The position numbers and the translations under genes were made by a program. DNA of 56,302 nt, taken from contig DDEW01000011.1 in NCBI GenBank assembly GCA_002336935.1, positions 1-56,302 of the forward strand, given 5' to 3'. Below the pieces are notes generated by a model. That model ran no database searches, was not told the DNA's origin, and saw only the letters and a program-made list of their open reading frames with translations. Each line of letters starts with the position of its first letter. The stretch's first letter is position 1. Positions 17,396 to 25,351 of the stretch are shown here, in pieces. The DNA is from Candidatus Saccharibacteria bacterium UBA1944. Lineage in GTDB: Bacteria; Patescibacteriota; Saccharimonadia; Saccharimonadales; Saccharimonadaceae.

Positions 17396-17434
17396 AGTAT
17401 ACAGTAAACTAGCGCTTGTTTCCAGTGGTATAAT
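17396..17434. promoter_or_regulatory. Divergent leaderless promoters of murI and prfB
   Basis: The 53-base gap holds TATACT on the minus strand (17396-17401, seven bases from the murI ATG). It also holds the extended TGGTATAAT on the plus strand (hexamer 17429-17434, seven bases from the prfB ATG). No good -35 is seen for either. Confidence 0.75.
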
Positions 17435-17441
17435 AGGGGTG

Positions 17442-18530
17442 ATGCAACCTACTGAAAAGCAAGCCCACGACTTACAGCGCCTTATTGATGATGCCTATCA
17501 AAAGCTTAAAGTTGAGGCTCAGGTGAGTGAACTTGCCGCACTGGACCAACGTTTAGCTGATGCATCCATTTGGGATAACCCCGAAGATGCCTCGCTATTA
17601 TCCCGCAAGGCGGCAGCATTGAGGGCTAGCGCAGAGCCATGGCAGCTGTTAAAGGGGCATATTCAAGAGGTAGTCGAGTTGCTTGCTATGGGTGATGAAT
17701 CGTTGCTTCATGAGATTGGACAGCAAATTGAAACACTAACTTCAGACTATAACGCGCTACGAAAACAACTGCTATTTAATGGTGAATATGACGATCACGA
17801 CGCAATTATTAAACTGAGTTCAGGTGCTGGTGGTACTGACGCGCAAGATTGGACAGAAATGCTCGAACGAATGTATTTACGTTGGGCTGAGAAATCAGGA
17901 ATGTCGACTGAATTAGTTGAGCGCTCTACGGGTGAAGAAGCGGGCATAAAAAATGCTACGTATGTTGTGCGTGGTGCGTTCGCGTATGGAAAGCTCCGTG
18001 GTGAGCATGGGGTGCATCGACTGGTGCGACTAAGCCCGTTTAATAGTGATAATTTGCGCCAGACAAGCTTTGCCCTCGTTGAAATCATGCCTGAAATTGA
18101 TGCACCAGACGAAGTACACATCGATGAGAAAGATCTAAAAATTGACGTATACCGCAGTGGTGGTCATGGTGGACAAAGCGTCAACACGACCGACAGTGCA
18201 GTCAGGATTACCCATGTTCCAACTGGCACCGTAGTAGCAATCCAGAATGAACGTTCCCAATTGCAAAATAAGGAAACGGCCCTAAAGATTTTACGCGGAA
18301 AGCTTGCCCAAATGCAGATAGAGCAACATGCATCGACACTTTCTGAGCTGCGAGCAGGCGAATCGGCAAGTTGGGGTGCTCAAATACGCAACTACGTACT
18401 ACATCCTTATACTATGGTTAAAGATACGCGTACCAAACATGAGTCACGCGATGCAGCGGGCGTGCTCGACGGTAAGTTGGATGAGTTTATTGATGCCTAT
18501 CTCGATAATGCCTCTCGTGAAGACAGGTAG
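17442..18530 (+). CDS. prfB: Peptide chain release factor 2
   Basis: This 362-aa factor releases peptides at UGA and UAA. It has SPF (198-200), the tripeptide that reads the second and third stop bases in RF2, and GGHGGQ (240-245), which triggers hydrolysis. The gene is one continuous frame without the internal UGA frameshift used for autoregulation in many bacteria. A GTG three bases earlier could also start it, but the ATG at 17442 sits exactly seven bases after TATAAT. Its presence agrees with TGA acting as a stop in several genes here. Confidence 0.94.
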   Translation: MQPTEKQAHDLQRLIDDAYQKLKVEAQVSELAALDQRLADASIWDNPEDASLLSRKAAALRASAEPWQLLKGHIQEVVELLAMGDESLLHEIGQQIETLTSDYNALRKQLLFNGEYDDHDAIIKLSSGAGGTDAQDWTEMLERMYLRWAEKSGMSTELVERSTGEEAGIKNATYVVRGAFAYGKLRGEHGVHRLVRLSPFNSDNLRQTSFALVEIMPEIDAPDEVHIDEKDLKIDVYRSGGHGGQSVNTTDSAVRITHVPTGTVVAIQNERSQLQNKETALKILRGKLAQMQIEQHASTLSELRAGESASWGAQIRNYVLHPYTMVKDTRTKHESRDAAGVLDGKLDEFIDAYLDNASREDR

Positions 18531-18550
18531 TGTAGTGCAAATAAGTACGC

Positions 18551-18556
18551 TATACT
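18551..18556 (+). promoter_or_regulatory. -10 element of the lemA/TPM pair
   Basis: TATACT 26 bases before the lemA ATG, with the ribosome site AAGGAG (18572-18577) in the leader. No clear -35. Confidence 0.6.
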
Positions 18557-18582
18557 GGGAGTGATAACAATAAGGAGAATGT

Positions 18583-19179
18583 ATGAAAAGCAAATGGGCA
18601 GTGCCTGGAATCGTTGTCGCCGTACTGTTGGTGATCGGGATGATTCTCGGTGGAACATATAACGGGTTAGTAACAACTCGTGAGGAAGTAACAAAAAAAG
18701 CGAGCGATTTGCAATCGCAGTATCAGCGCAGGGCAGACCTCGTGCAACAGGCAATCGGTGTTGTGAAGGGATCTTCTAACTTCGAAAAAGATACACTCAC
18801 AAAAGTAGTAGAAGCGCGCGCCAAAGCGACAAGCACTCAGATCGATATCAGTAAGGCAACGCCTGAGCAGATTCAGCAATATCAGGCAGCACAAACCGAA
18901 ATGAGTAGCGCATTTAGCCGTCTATTGGTTGTGGCGGAGCAGTATCCTGATATTAAGTCGACACAGGCATACCAAGACATGCTAGCGCAAGTTGAAGGTA
19001 CTGAAAATCGCGTGAATGTCGCGCGCACAGACTACAACAAAGCGGCACAGACCTACAATACAAAGATTCAAGTATTCCCAACGAATATTGTTGCCGGTAT
19101 GTTTGGCTTCACAAAGAGCAACTATTTTGAAGCCGAAAAGGGTGTTGAAAAGGCTCCCGTTATCGACTTCGCTAACTAA
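18583..19179 (+). CDS. lemA: LemA family protein
   Basis: This 198-aa protein has one N-terminal membrane helix (residues 7-26), then YNGLVTTREEV, the conserved LemA entry motif. A long helical domain follows, ending TNIVAGMFGFTKSNYFEAE, another family hallmark. The soluble part would face outside. The function of LemA is not settled. The next gene encodes a TPM-domain protein, the usual neighbour of lemA, so they probably act together at the envelope. Confidence 0.92.
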   Translation: MKSKWAVPGIVVAVLLVIGMILGGTYNGLVTTREEVTKKASDLQSQYQRRADLVQQAIGVVKGSSNFEKDTLTKVVEARAKATSTQIDISKATPEQIQQYQAAQTEMSSAFSRLLVVAEQYPDIKSTQAYQDMLAQVEGTENRVNVARTDYNKAAQTYNTKIQVFPTNIVAGMFGFTKSNYFEAEKGVEKAPVIDFAN

Positions 19180-19195
19180 TTGTTGATTACATATC

Positions 19196-20098
19196 ATGTG
19201 GCGTCGGATTGTTATTGGCTTGACTGGAATCGGGAGTCTTCTCCTTATTGGAAGTGCTTCCGTGACGGCATTAGAGGTGCCACGCGCACCGTCTCTTGAG
19301 CGGCCGATTATCGATCAGACGTCAACGCTAAGTGAGCAACAAATTGAGTCTTTGGCTGGGCAAATTACCCAAGGTCGTACAGAAAAGGACTACCAGCTAG
19401 GTGTACTGATTATTCCAACACTCGGCAACGATGAATACCTTGAAGGATATTCGCTGAAAGTAGCACGCGAGTGGGGGATAGGCGATAAGACAAACAACGG
19501 TGTGCTCTTTTTGGTAGTAAAAGATGACAGAAAGATGCGCATTGAGGTTGGTACAGGGCTTGAGGGCGACCTGACCGATACTAAGGCATCAAGGATTCTT
19601 AACCAGGTTGTTCGCCCTAAATTTAAAGCAAACGACTACTACGGGGGGATTAGTGCAGGCGTAACGAGTATCCAAAAAGCCGTTACAAAACAGCCCGATA
19701 CTGCACTCTCTAATACCAGCGAATCATCGGGGAGCATTCTCGATATGGTTGAAGTGATTTTCTTCTTGGTTGTTTCTGGGTTTGTGTGGTTAGCCTCGCT
19801 CTTAGCGCGCAGTAAAAGCTGGTGGGCAGGCGGGGTCGTGGGGGGAGCAATCGGTGCGGTTGCTATGGGCGTTTCGCAGCTTCATCCACTATCGGTGATT
19901 GCCACAATTGTCTTTATTCCGCTTGGCTTACTGTTTGACTTTGTTGTTTCACGTAACTATAGGCAACATAAAGCGAGCGGTACATTGCCTTCCTGGTGGG
20001 CAGGCGGCGGATCAATAGGCGGTGGTAGCGGTTGGGGTGGCGGCGGATCATTTGGCGGCGGCGGTTTCAGCGGCGGCGGATCAAGCGGTAGTTGGTAA
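19196..20098 (+). CDS. TPM domain membrane protein (YgcG-like)
   Basis: This 300-aa protein has a signal peptide or anchor (about 5-25), then the extracytoplasmic TPM domain: IIDQTSTLSEQQI, LGVLIIPTL, GVLFLVVKDDRKMRIEVG and GLEGDLTD. Two or three membrane helices follow at about 180-250, and the tail is almost pure Gly/Ser/Trp. This is the layout of YgcG proteins found next to LemA. No ribosome site precedes the ATG, which begins 16 bases after lemA. The glycine-rich tail is typical of the family; its role is unknown. Confidence 0.88.
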   Translation: MWRRIVIGLTGIGSLLLIGSASVTALEVPRAPSLERPIIDQTSTLSEQQIESLAGQITQGRTEKDYQLGVLIIPTLGNDEYLEGYSLKVAREWGIGDKTNNGVLFLVVKDDRKMRIEVGTGLEGDLTDTKASRILNQVVRPKFKANDYYGGISAGVTSIQKAVTKQPDTALSNTSESSGSILDMVEVIFFLVVSGFVWLASLLARSKSWWAGGVVGGAIGAVAMGVSQLHPLSVIATIVFIPLGLLFDFVVSRNYRQHKASGTLPSWWAGGGSIGGGSGWGGGGSFGGGGFSGGGSSGSW

Positions 20099-20155
20099 TT
20101 ACTATCACAGTCTGCCTTGACAGCCGCTAACTTTAAGCATTATTTCAGCTCAAAA

Positions 20156-20166
20156 TATGCTATAGT
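20156..20166 (+). promoter_or_regulatory. ftsE promoter, leaderless
   Basis: Extended TGCTATAGT (hexamer 20161-20166) ends seven bases before the ATG at 20174. A perfect TTGACA at 20117-20122 is too far upstream to be its -35 and could serve TATTTC (20141-20146) at 18 bases. Confidence 0.7.
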
Positions 20167-20173
20167 AGTAATA

Positions 20174-20857
20174 ATGATTCTGTTAGATAGGGTAACAAAG
20201 TCGTATGGTAAGGACATGAAACCGGCACTTAACCGAGTGTCGTTGCATGTGGAGCCAAATGAATTTGTTATTTTAGTGGGCACTTCAGGGGCGGGTAAAT
20301 CGACACTTCTTAAACTGCTGACACGTGAAGAAAAACCGACAAGCGGTAAAATTGTGGTGGGCGGCATCGACTACGATACTCTCAAGGATAAGCATATTCC
20401 GCTCCTGCGTCGAAAAATTGGCGTTGTATTCCAGGACTTTAAATTGTTGCCGCAGCGTACGGTGTTCGAGAACATTGCTTTTGCACTGGAAATTGCTGGT
20501 ATGACCAACAAAGAGATTCGCAACACCGTACCAAAAGTAATTGAACTTGTGGGCTTGACGGGTAAAGAGAAGAATTTCCCTCATCAATTAAGCGGTGGTG
20601 AACGCCAGCGTGTGGCGATTGCTCGGGCCGTGGTTCGCCAACCCAAGATTTTAATTGCCGATGAGCCGACGGGTAACCTTGACCCGCGACACAGCTGGGA
20701 TATTGTGCGGCTACTGGAAAAGATTAATCGCTATGGCACAACTGTCCTTTTGACAACGCACAATGTTGAAATCGTCAATAAGCTCAAACGCCGAGTCATT
20801 ACCATTGAACACGGCAAGATAACCAGCGATCAAGCGCAAGGGAGTTATAGGCAGTAA
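20174..20857 (+). CDS. ftsE: Cell division ATP-binding protein FtsE
   Basis: This 227-aa ATPase partners with FtsX. It has Walker A GTSGAGKST, Q-loop VFQDFKLLP, signature LSGGERQR, Walker B LIADEPTGNLD and switch His in TTHN. VFQDFKLLP and DPRHSWDI are characteristic of FtsE. The ATG at 20174 is chosen because it gives the normal FtsE N-terminus (MILLDRVTKSYG) and sits seven bases after TATAGT; a start at 20117 would add 19 unrelated residues. FtsEX and the CHAP hydrolase that follows should form a septal wall-splitting machine. Confidence 0.95.
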   Translation: MILLDRVTKSYGKDMKPALNRVSLHVEPNEFVILVGTSGAGKSTLLKLLTREEKPTSGKIVVGGIDYDTLKDKHIPLLRRKIGVVFQDFKLLPQRTVFENIAFALEIAGMTNKEIRNTVPKVIELVGLTGKEKNFPHQLSGGERQRVAIARAVVRQPKILIADEPTGNLDPRHSWDIVRLLEKINRYGTTVLLTTHNVEIVNKLKRRVITIEHGKITSDQAQGSYRQ

Positions 20858-21834
20858 TGGCACGCAAAACCACCGCATCACGAGCATTTGGACAGCATCG
20901 CCATCGTCGACAATGGCTAGCATTCCTGCGTATGTGCCGATATGGTATCAATAATTTCACTCGTAACGCCTGGCTCACGATTGCAGCTACGGCGGTCATG
21001 ACCATAACCCTTCTCATTGTATTTGTGACGGTGGTTGCACAGAATGTGCTCGCCGACACTACCACAACGGTAGGTAAGCGTATTGATCGCTCGATTTTTC
21101 TTAAAACTGGTACAACTGAAAAGCAGGCCGCTCCCATGATGGACAAGCTACGCGGGCTATCGAATACCGAGTCGGTTACCTTTGTGAGCACTGAGGAGGC
21201 GCGTGCAAAATTTGCTGAAGAAAACAAATCGAGTCTTTCAACGCTCGAAGCACTCAACACAGCGACCAACAAACTACCGGCGACCATCAAAGTAACGCTC
21301 AAGAACGTTAACAATACTACGCAGTTGGTTGATTTTGTCAAAACAGACCCTACGCTGAAGAAATACATTGATCCGAATCGCCAGCCAACCTTTATGGGTA
21401 ATCGCAAGGCCCCCACCGAAACTATTGCCAACTGGACCCGGGTAGCACAGCAGTTAGGAATAGGTATGAGTGTTGTGTTTGTGAGCATTTCTATGTTGAT
21501 TATCTTTAATACCATTCGTATGGCGATCTTTAATCGCAAGGAAGAAATTCAAATGATGAAGCTTATTGGAGCTGACCGTAGCTTCATTCGTGGACCATTT
21601 GTTGTAGAAGCGATTGTGTATGGATTTATCGCCGCTGTCATTGCGACTTCACTGGGCATTGGGCTTTTATCGCTTTTTGCAAATAAAATGCAGGCATGGG
21701 GAATTGAAATCGGCCCAACGGTGAATGTTTTGACTGATTATATTGCATTTGTTCTCTTGGCTATGGTGCTTGCTGGGGCGTTCATCGGTACGGTGTCGTC
21801 GCTACTTGCTACCCGTCGCTACCTAAAAATTTAA
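20857..21834 (+). CDS. ftsX: Cell division permease FtsX
   Basis: This 325-aa membrane protein has four helices: one at about 38-62, then an extracellular loop domain (65-200) and three C-terminal helices. YGINNFTRNAWLTIAA and EEIQMMKLIGAD are typical FtsX sequences. It overlaps ftsE by one base (TAATG). FtsX does not transport; it passes ATP-driven movement of FtsE to an outside peptidoglycan hydrolase. A CHAP hydrolase with a coiled coil is encoded next. Confidence 0.95.
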   Translation: MARKTTASRAFGQHRHRRQWLAFLRMCRYGINNFTRNAWLTIAATAVMTITLLIVFVTVVAQNVLADTTTTVGKRIDRSIFLKTGTTEKQAAPMMDKLRGLSNTESVTFVSTEEARAKFAEENKSSLSTLEALNTATNKLPATIKVTLKNVNNTTQLVDFVKTDPTLKKYIDPNRQPTFMGNRKAPTETIANWTRVAQQLGIGMSVVFVSISMLIIFNTIRMAIFNRKEEIQMMKLIGADRSFIRGPFVVEAIVYGFIAAVIATSLGIGLLSLFANKMQAWGIEIGPTVNVLTDYIAFVLLAMVLAGAFIGTVSSLLATRRYLKI

Positions 21835-21850
21835 TTGTTAGCAAATATTG

Positions 21851-21880
21851 TTGACAACTTTATGGAGCTTATGCTATTGT
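21851..21880 (+). promoter_or_regulatory. Promoter of the CHAP hydrolase gene, leaderless
   Basis: TTGACA (21851-21856), an 18-base spacer and extended TGCTATTGT (hexamer 21875-21880). It ends seven bases before the ATG at 21888. Confidence 0.75.
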
Positions 21881-21887
21881 GAAGGTA

Positions 21888-23054
21888 ATGAAACAACGGT
21901 CCACCACACCAGTTTCGAAAGGGTTAGTCACTAAATCAGCATTAGTGGCAAGCGCCGTTTTGATGGCGTTTAGTATTCCACTCACTTTTGGAAAAATGGT
22001 TTTGGCCGATGAATATGACGATCAAATCAATGCAATTCAAGCCGAAATTCAGGGTTACCAGGCGCAAGCTGCTCGGTTGGGTCAGCAAGCAAAAACGCTT
22101 GAAACAGAGCTAGCTTCATTAGCTGCGCAAAAGGCAACCATTCAGGCGCAGGTTGATTTGAGCCAAGCTAAGTATGACAAACTGATTCATGATATTGCTG
22201 AAACCGAGCGCCAAATTGAGGATAACAAAGACGCACTCGGGCAGATTATTGCTGATATGTATGTTGACGGTTCGATTACGCCGCTTGAAATGCTAGCCAG
22301 TGCTGACAATATTGGTGAGTATGTCGATCAGCAGGAATACCGATCATCGATTCAGTCAAACTTGACCGAGACAATTGATCGAATCAATGTGCTTAAAAAG
22401 CAACTTGAAGGCCAAAAGGTTGCAGTTGAGCAGGTACTAGCCGATCAAAAGTCACAGCGTGATGCATTGGCAGCAAAAGAAGCAGAGCAGGCGAAACTAC
22501 TTGCAGACACCCAGGGGCAAGAGGCTTCCTATCAGTCGCTTTCCAGTGAACGCCAGGCGCAGGTTAATAGCTTGCGTCAGCAGCAACAGGCTGCTATTCA
22601 AGCACGGTTGCAGCAATCTGGCGCCGGTGGCAGTGCAGTGGCAGGCGATCCAGGCCGTGGTGGCTATCCAAATGACTTAGCCAGCTCAGACTACTACAAC
22701 CCAGTGGTCGATCCGTGGGGCATGTATTCTCGCCAATGCGTGAGTTATACCGCTTGGAAAGTGTACCAGAAGAATCACTATATGCCCTACTGGGGTGGAC
22801 GCGGTAATGCTAACCAGTGGCCTGGTAATGCGGATGCAGCGGGGATCCCTCGTGGCTCTGAGCCAAGAGAGCGTTCGGTTGGCGTTATTAGCAGCGGTGC
22901 CTACGGGCATGTTGTGTGGGTTGAGCACGTTAACGGCGATGGCACAATCAATATTAGCCAGTACAACGAATATGTACCCGGATTAGGCTGGGGGCAGTAT
23001 TCCGAACGGTACAATGTCCCTGCGTCTACGTACGATACCTACATCTATTTCTAA
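21888..23054 (+). CDS. Secreted peptidoglycan hydrolase: coiled coil plus CHAP domain (PcsB-like)
   Basis: This 388-aa protein has an N-terminal signal peptide ending near VLADE. A long coiled coil (about 45-245) rich in Gln/Ala/Glu/Lys follows, then a short linker and a C-terminal CHAP domain. Cys284 in RQCVSYTAW and His341 in GHVVWVEH are the expected catalytic pair. This is the layout of PcsB-type hydrolases activated by FtsEX through the coiled coil, and ftsE-ftsX lie directly upstream. The ATG at 21888 is preferred over a GTG three codons earlier because it sits seven bases after the -10. Confidence 0.9.
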   Translation: MKQRSTTPVSKGLVTKSALVASAVLMAFSIPLTFGKMVLADEYDDQINAIQAEIQGYQAQAARLGQQAKTLETELASLAAQKATIQAQVDLSQAKYDKLIHDIAETERQIEDNKDALGQIIADMYVDGSITPLEMLASADNIGEYVDQQEYRSSIQSNLTETIDRINVLKKQLEGQKVAVEQVLADQKSQRDALAAKEAEQAKLLADTQGQEASYQSLSSERQAQVNSLRQQQQAAIQARLQQSGAGGSAVAGDPGRGGYPNDLASSDYYNPVVDPWGMYSRQCVSYTAWKVYQKNHYMPYWGGRGNANQWPGNADAAGIPRGSEPRERSVGVISSGAYGHVVWVEHVNGDGTINISQYNEYVPGLGWGQYSERYNVPASTYDTYIYF

Positions 23055-23056
23055 GG

Positions 23057-23107
23057 TATAATTCACATCGACTTTTCGTAGCGCATCCCTCGTGGGTGCG
23101 CTATAAT
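23057..23107 (+). promoter_or_regulatory. Two -10 elements and an inverted repeat before ctpA
   Basis: TATAAT occurs at 23057-23062 and at 23102-23107. Between them TAGCGCA (23079-23085) pairs with TGCGCTA (23097-23103), with an inner CCC/GGG and one bulged T. The right arm overlaps the second -10. The repeat could be a protein site blocking the proximal promoter or a hairpin in RNA from the distal one. No T-run follows, so it is not a normal terminator. Confidence 0.5.
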
Positions 23108-23138
23108 ACATAAGAGTTATAACCAGAGGGGAGCCTAG

Positions 23139-24350
23139 GTGTCAGAAGAAGTAACTGAACAGCCAATGAGTCAGGTGCGTCATAGCAGCGGTGTTTCAAA
23201 AAACGTTTTTTTTGTGACAATGGCACTATGTTTGTTGGTGGGATTCATCGCCGGTACGCGAAATACCGAACTTTATGCAGCGGTTGCCCCCCTTATTGGT
23301 AAAAAAGCTAGTAGCGCTACACTAGACCTTGAGCTGGTTCAAAAGGCCTATCAGCAGCTGAAAGTAAACTATGACGGAAAACTTGATGACGCCGCGCTCG
23401 TTGATGGGGCTGCTCGTGGAATGGCAGCGGCCACCGGTGATCGATACACGATGTTTATGGATAAAACCGAAGCCGAAGAATTTGCGCGGCAATTAAGCGG
23501 CGAGGTATCGGGTATTGGTTGCGAAATAGGCATTCGCAGCAAGCAACCCACAATTCTGCGCGTTCTCCCTGACTCACCGGCAGAGCAAGCCGGGGTGAAG
23601 GCTGGTGACACCATAGTTGCTGTTAACGAAGAGTCGGTTGAAGGCTTCGATTCTGCGAATGTTGCAGAAAAGATTCGCGGTGAAGCGGGGACTTCAGTTA
23701 AGCTGGCGCTGCTTCGTGCCGGTGAAACAAAGCAGTTTACCATCACTCGTGCCAAGATTAGCGATAAGAGTGTACGCACAAGCGTAACAAATGGCATAGG
23801 AACGATGATTATCTCTCGATTCGATCAAGATACTGCTCAGCTCACTCGTGAGGCGGCGCAGAATTTTAAAGACCAGGGGGTCAAGGGTGTCATTGTTGAC
23901 TTACGCGATAACGGCGGAGGCTACTTGGACGCAGCGCGCGATGTGGCGAGTTTATGGGTAGAAAATCAAGTGATTGTTACAGAAAAAACAGACGGTCGTG
24001 TGACTGATGAGATTCGTACGCGAGGCACACCGCTCCTCAAGGGGATAAAAACAGTTGTACTAGTAAACGGAGGGAGTGCGAGCGCCAGTGAAATTGTGGC
24101 CGGGGCACTACAAGACTACGGGTTAGCGACACTTATTGGCGAAAAGACGTTTGGCAAGGGAACAGTGCAGAAGCTGATTGACTTACCTGACGGAAGGCAA
24201 ATGAAAATCACTATTGCTCGTTGGTACACACCAAAGGGAAGAAACATTACCAAAGAAGGTATTTCACCCGATAAAGCTGTACAGTTAAGCTCTGAAGATA
24301 TTAATGCGGGCCGTGATCCACAGCTTGACGCCGCAAAGCAGGCATTTTAG
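23139..24350 (+). CDS. ctpA: C-terminal processing protease, S41 family
   Basis: This 403-aa protein has an N-terminal membrane anchor (about 22-42), then GDRYTMFMDKTEAE, a PDZ domain (GIGCEIG through the AGVKAGDTIVAVN loop, about 120-200) and the S41 core. The core shows VIVDLRDNGGG, the serine cluster GGSASASEIVAG and the catalytic lysine in EKTFGKGTVQ. It would cleave exported proteins outside the cell. GTG is the start, with AGAGGGGAG just upstream. It lies next to a coiled-coil hydrolase; Ctp proteases control such hydrolases in other bacteria, so regulation of that neighbour is a fair inference. Confidence 0.93.
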   Translation: MSEEVTEQPMSQVRHSSGVSKNVFFVTMALCLLVGFIAGTRNTELYAAVAPLIGKKASSATLDLELVQKAYQQLKVNYDGKLDDAALVDGAARGMAAATGDRYTMFMDKTEAEEFARQLSGEVSGIGCEIGIRSKQPTILRVLPDSPAEQAGVKAGDTIVAVNEESVEGFDSANVAEKIRGEAGTSVKLALLRAGETKQFTITRAKISDKSVRTSVTNGIGTMIISRFDQDTAQLTREAAQNFKDQGVKGVIVDLRDNGGGYLDAARDVASLWVENQVIVTEKTDGRVTDEIRTRGTPLLKGIKTVVLVNGGSASASEIVAGALQDYGLATLIGEKTFGKGTVQKLIDLPDGRQMKITIARWYTPKGRNITKEGISPDKAVQLSSEDINAGRDPQLDAAKQAF

Positions 24351-24391
24351 CTCGCTCCCTAGTGCTTGTGCTTTTTTAAAGGGTAGCGTAC

Positions 24392-24397
24392 TATAGA
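24392..24397 (+). promoter_or_regulatory. -10 element of the response regulator gene, leaderless
   Basis: TATAGA ends six bases before the ATG at 24404. No ribosome site is present and the -35 is weak. Confidence 0.55.
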
Positions 24398-24403
24398 AGT
24401 AAT

Positions 24404-24820
24404 ATGGATACAGCAAAGAAGAAAATATTGCTTGTCGAAGACGATACTGCACTGGCAGCAGTTTACCGTTCTCGGCTAGAGCTTGAGGGATTTGAAATCA
24501 GCGAAGTCAATAACGGAGAAGATGCACTATCTGCCGCCGTTTCATTCAAGCCAGATCTTATTCTTCTCGATGCTATGATGCCAAAGATTAGTGGTTTTGA
24601 TGTCCTCGACATCTTGCGCAACACTCCGACTACTGCGAATATACGGGTGATTATGCTTACCGCACTCAGCCAGCCAAAAGATAAAGAGCGCGCTGAGCAG
24701 CTTGGTGTTGATGACTATCTTGTTAAGTCACAGGTCGTCATTGGCGACGTTGTAGCGCGGGTAAAGCACCACCTGGGCATGGACACCACCGTACCAACTG
24801 CACCACCCGCTGACGAATAG
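24404..24820 (+). CDS. Response regulator receiver protein (CheY-like)
   Basis: This 138-aa protein is a single receiver domain without an output domain. It has acidic pocket residues in VEDD (11-14), phospho-acceptor Asp56 in LLDAMMP, the conserved Thr in MLTALS and Lys in LVKSQ. It would act by protein-protein contact when phosphorylated. No kinase is adjacent; a soluble histidine kinase is encoded 8 kb away at 32179 beside its own receiver. The last dozen residues are proline-rich. Confidence 0.9.
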   Translation: MDTAKKKILLVEDDTALAAVYRSRLELEGFEISEVNNGEDALSAAVSFKPDLILLDAMMPKISGFDVLDILRNTPTTANIRVIMLTALSQPKDKERAEQLGVDDYLVKSQVVIGDVVARVKHHLGMDTTVPTAPPADE

Positions 24821-24846
24821 TTAATTTAGTGTTAAGCAAAAGCATA

Positions 24847-24875
24847 TTGACTTTTAGTCAATTTTTTGCTATACT
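24847..24875 (+). promoter_or_regulatory. Strong promoter, TTGACT-17-TATACT
   Basis: TTGACT (24847-24852), a 17-base spacer ending TTTTTTGC and TATACT (24870-24875). The same spacer ending occurs in the promoter at 25314-25342. Confidence 0.85.
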
Positions 24876-24913
24876 ATTATTATTGCAATATAAGCAAAAC
24901 AAAAAGGAATAGT

Positions 24914-25252
24914 ATGAAAGATACAGACCCAACAACTAGCACCACAATGATTGAAGTACCTGAGGACTTCAAAATTCCCGCTCAAACTGAAGCTCCAGCG
25001 GTTAACCCTGAAATGATTACTGTGCCGGACGAGATTAAAATGAGCCTTGCTGAGGCTGCAGATAAGCTTGCAGCGGCTCAAGAAGCAGCAACCCCACAAG
25101 TAATAGAATCTATGCCCGGCGCTCCGGTTGGTGCTTATCGATCGCCTGAGCAGGTGGTTGAAGAAATTAACAGCCAGCTCGCTAATCGTGATCCGTCGCT
25201 TGGTCAACCAGAAATTCGGGCTGGCGACATTGTGACGCAGCGCGGCCAATAG
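24914..25252 (+). CDS. Hypothetical acidic protein, 112 aa
   Basis: This small acidic protein has two similar short segments: MIEVPEDFKIPAQTEAPAV and, further on, MITVPDEIKMSLAEAA. Together they suggest an internal repeat of the form MI.VP(E/D)..K. The rest is Ala/Pro/Gln-rich and ends GDIVTQRGQ. No signal peptide or membrane helix is seen. The ATG at 24914 follows AAAAGGAA. It has a strong promoter and a hairpin terminator, so it is a single-gene unit. I do not recognise a family. Confidence 0.65.
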   Translation: MKDTDPTTSTTMIEVPEDFKIPAQTEAPAVNPEMITVPDEIKMSLAEAADKLAAAQEAATPQVIESMPGAPVGAYRSPEQVVEEINSQLANRDPSLGQPEIRAGDIVTQRGQ

Positions 25253-25268
25253 CTTTGTCACTCATCCA

Positions 25269-25293
25269 AAGAGCTCCCGTAGAGGGGGCTCTT
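25269..25293 (+). terminator. Hairpin terminator
   Basis: A 10-bp stem with one G-T pair (25269-25278 with 25284-25293, loop GTAGA) lies 16 bases after the stop of the 112-aa gene. The T-tract is short. Confidence 0.65.
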
Positions 25294-25313
25294 CTGCTAT
25301 AGGGGTAGAAACA

Positions 25314-25342
25314 TTGACAAAGCTTATGTTTTTTGCTATAAT
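25314..25342 (+). promoter_or_regulatory. Consensus promoter TTGACA-17-TATAAT, near-leaderless
   Basis: Both hexamers are perfect (25314-25319, 25337-25342) with the optimal 17-base spacer and an extended TGC. The -10 ends nine bases before the ATG at 25352. This is the best-scoring promoter seen in the window. Confidence 0.9.
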
Positions 25343-25351
25343 CCAAGACAA

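Noticed and set aside
20799..21539. 246-codon open frame antisense to ftsX
   Set aside because: Entirely overlaps a well-supported gene; product is Val/Ser/Ala-rich without motifs and no start signals are present.
23079..23103. Terminator after the CHAP hydrolase gene
   Set aside because: The hairpin is not followed by a T-run, and it overlaps a -10 element, so a regulatory site is more likely.
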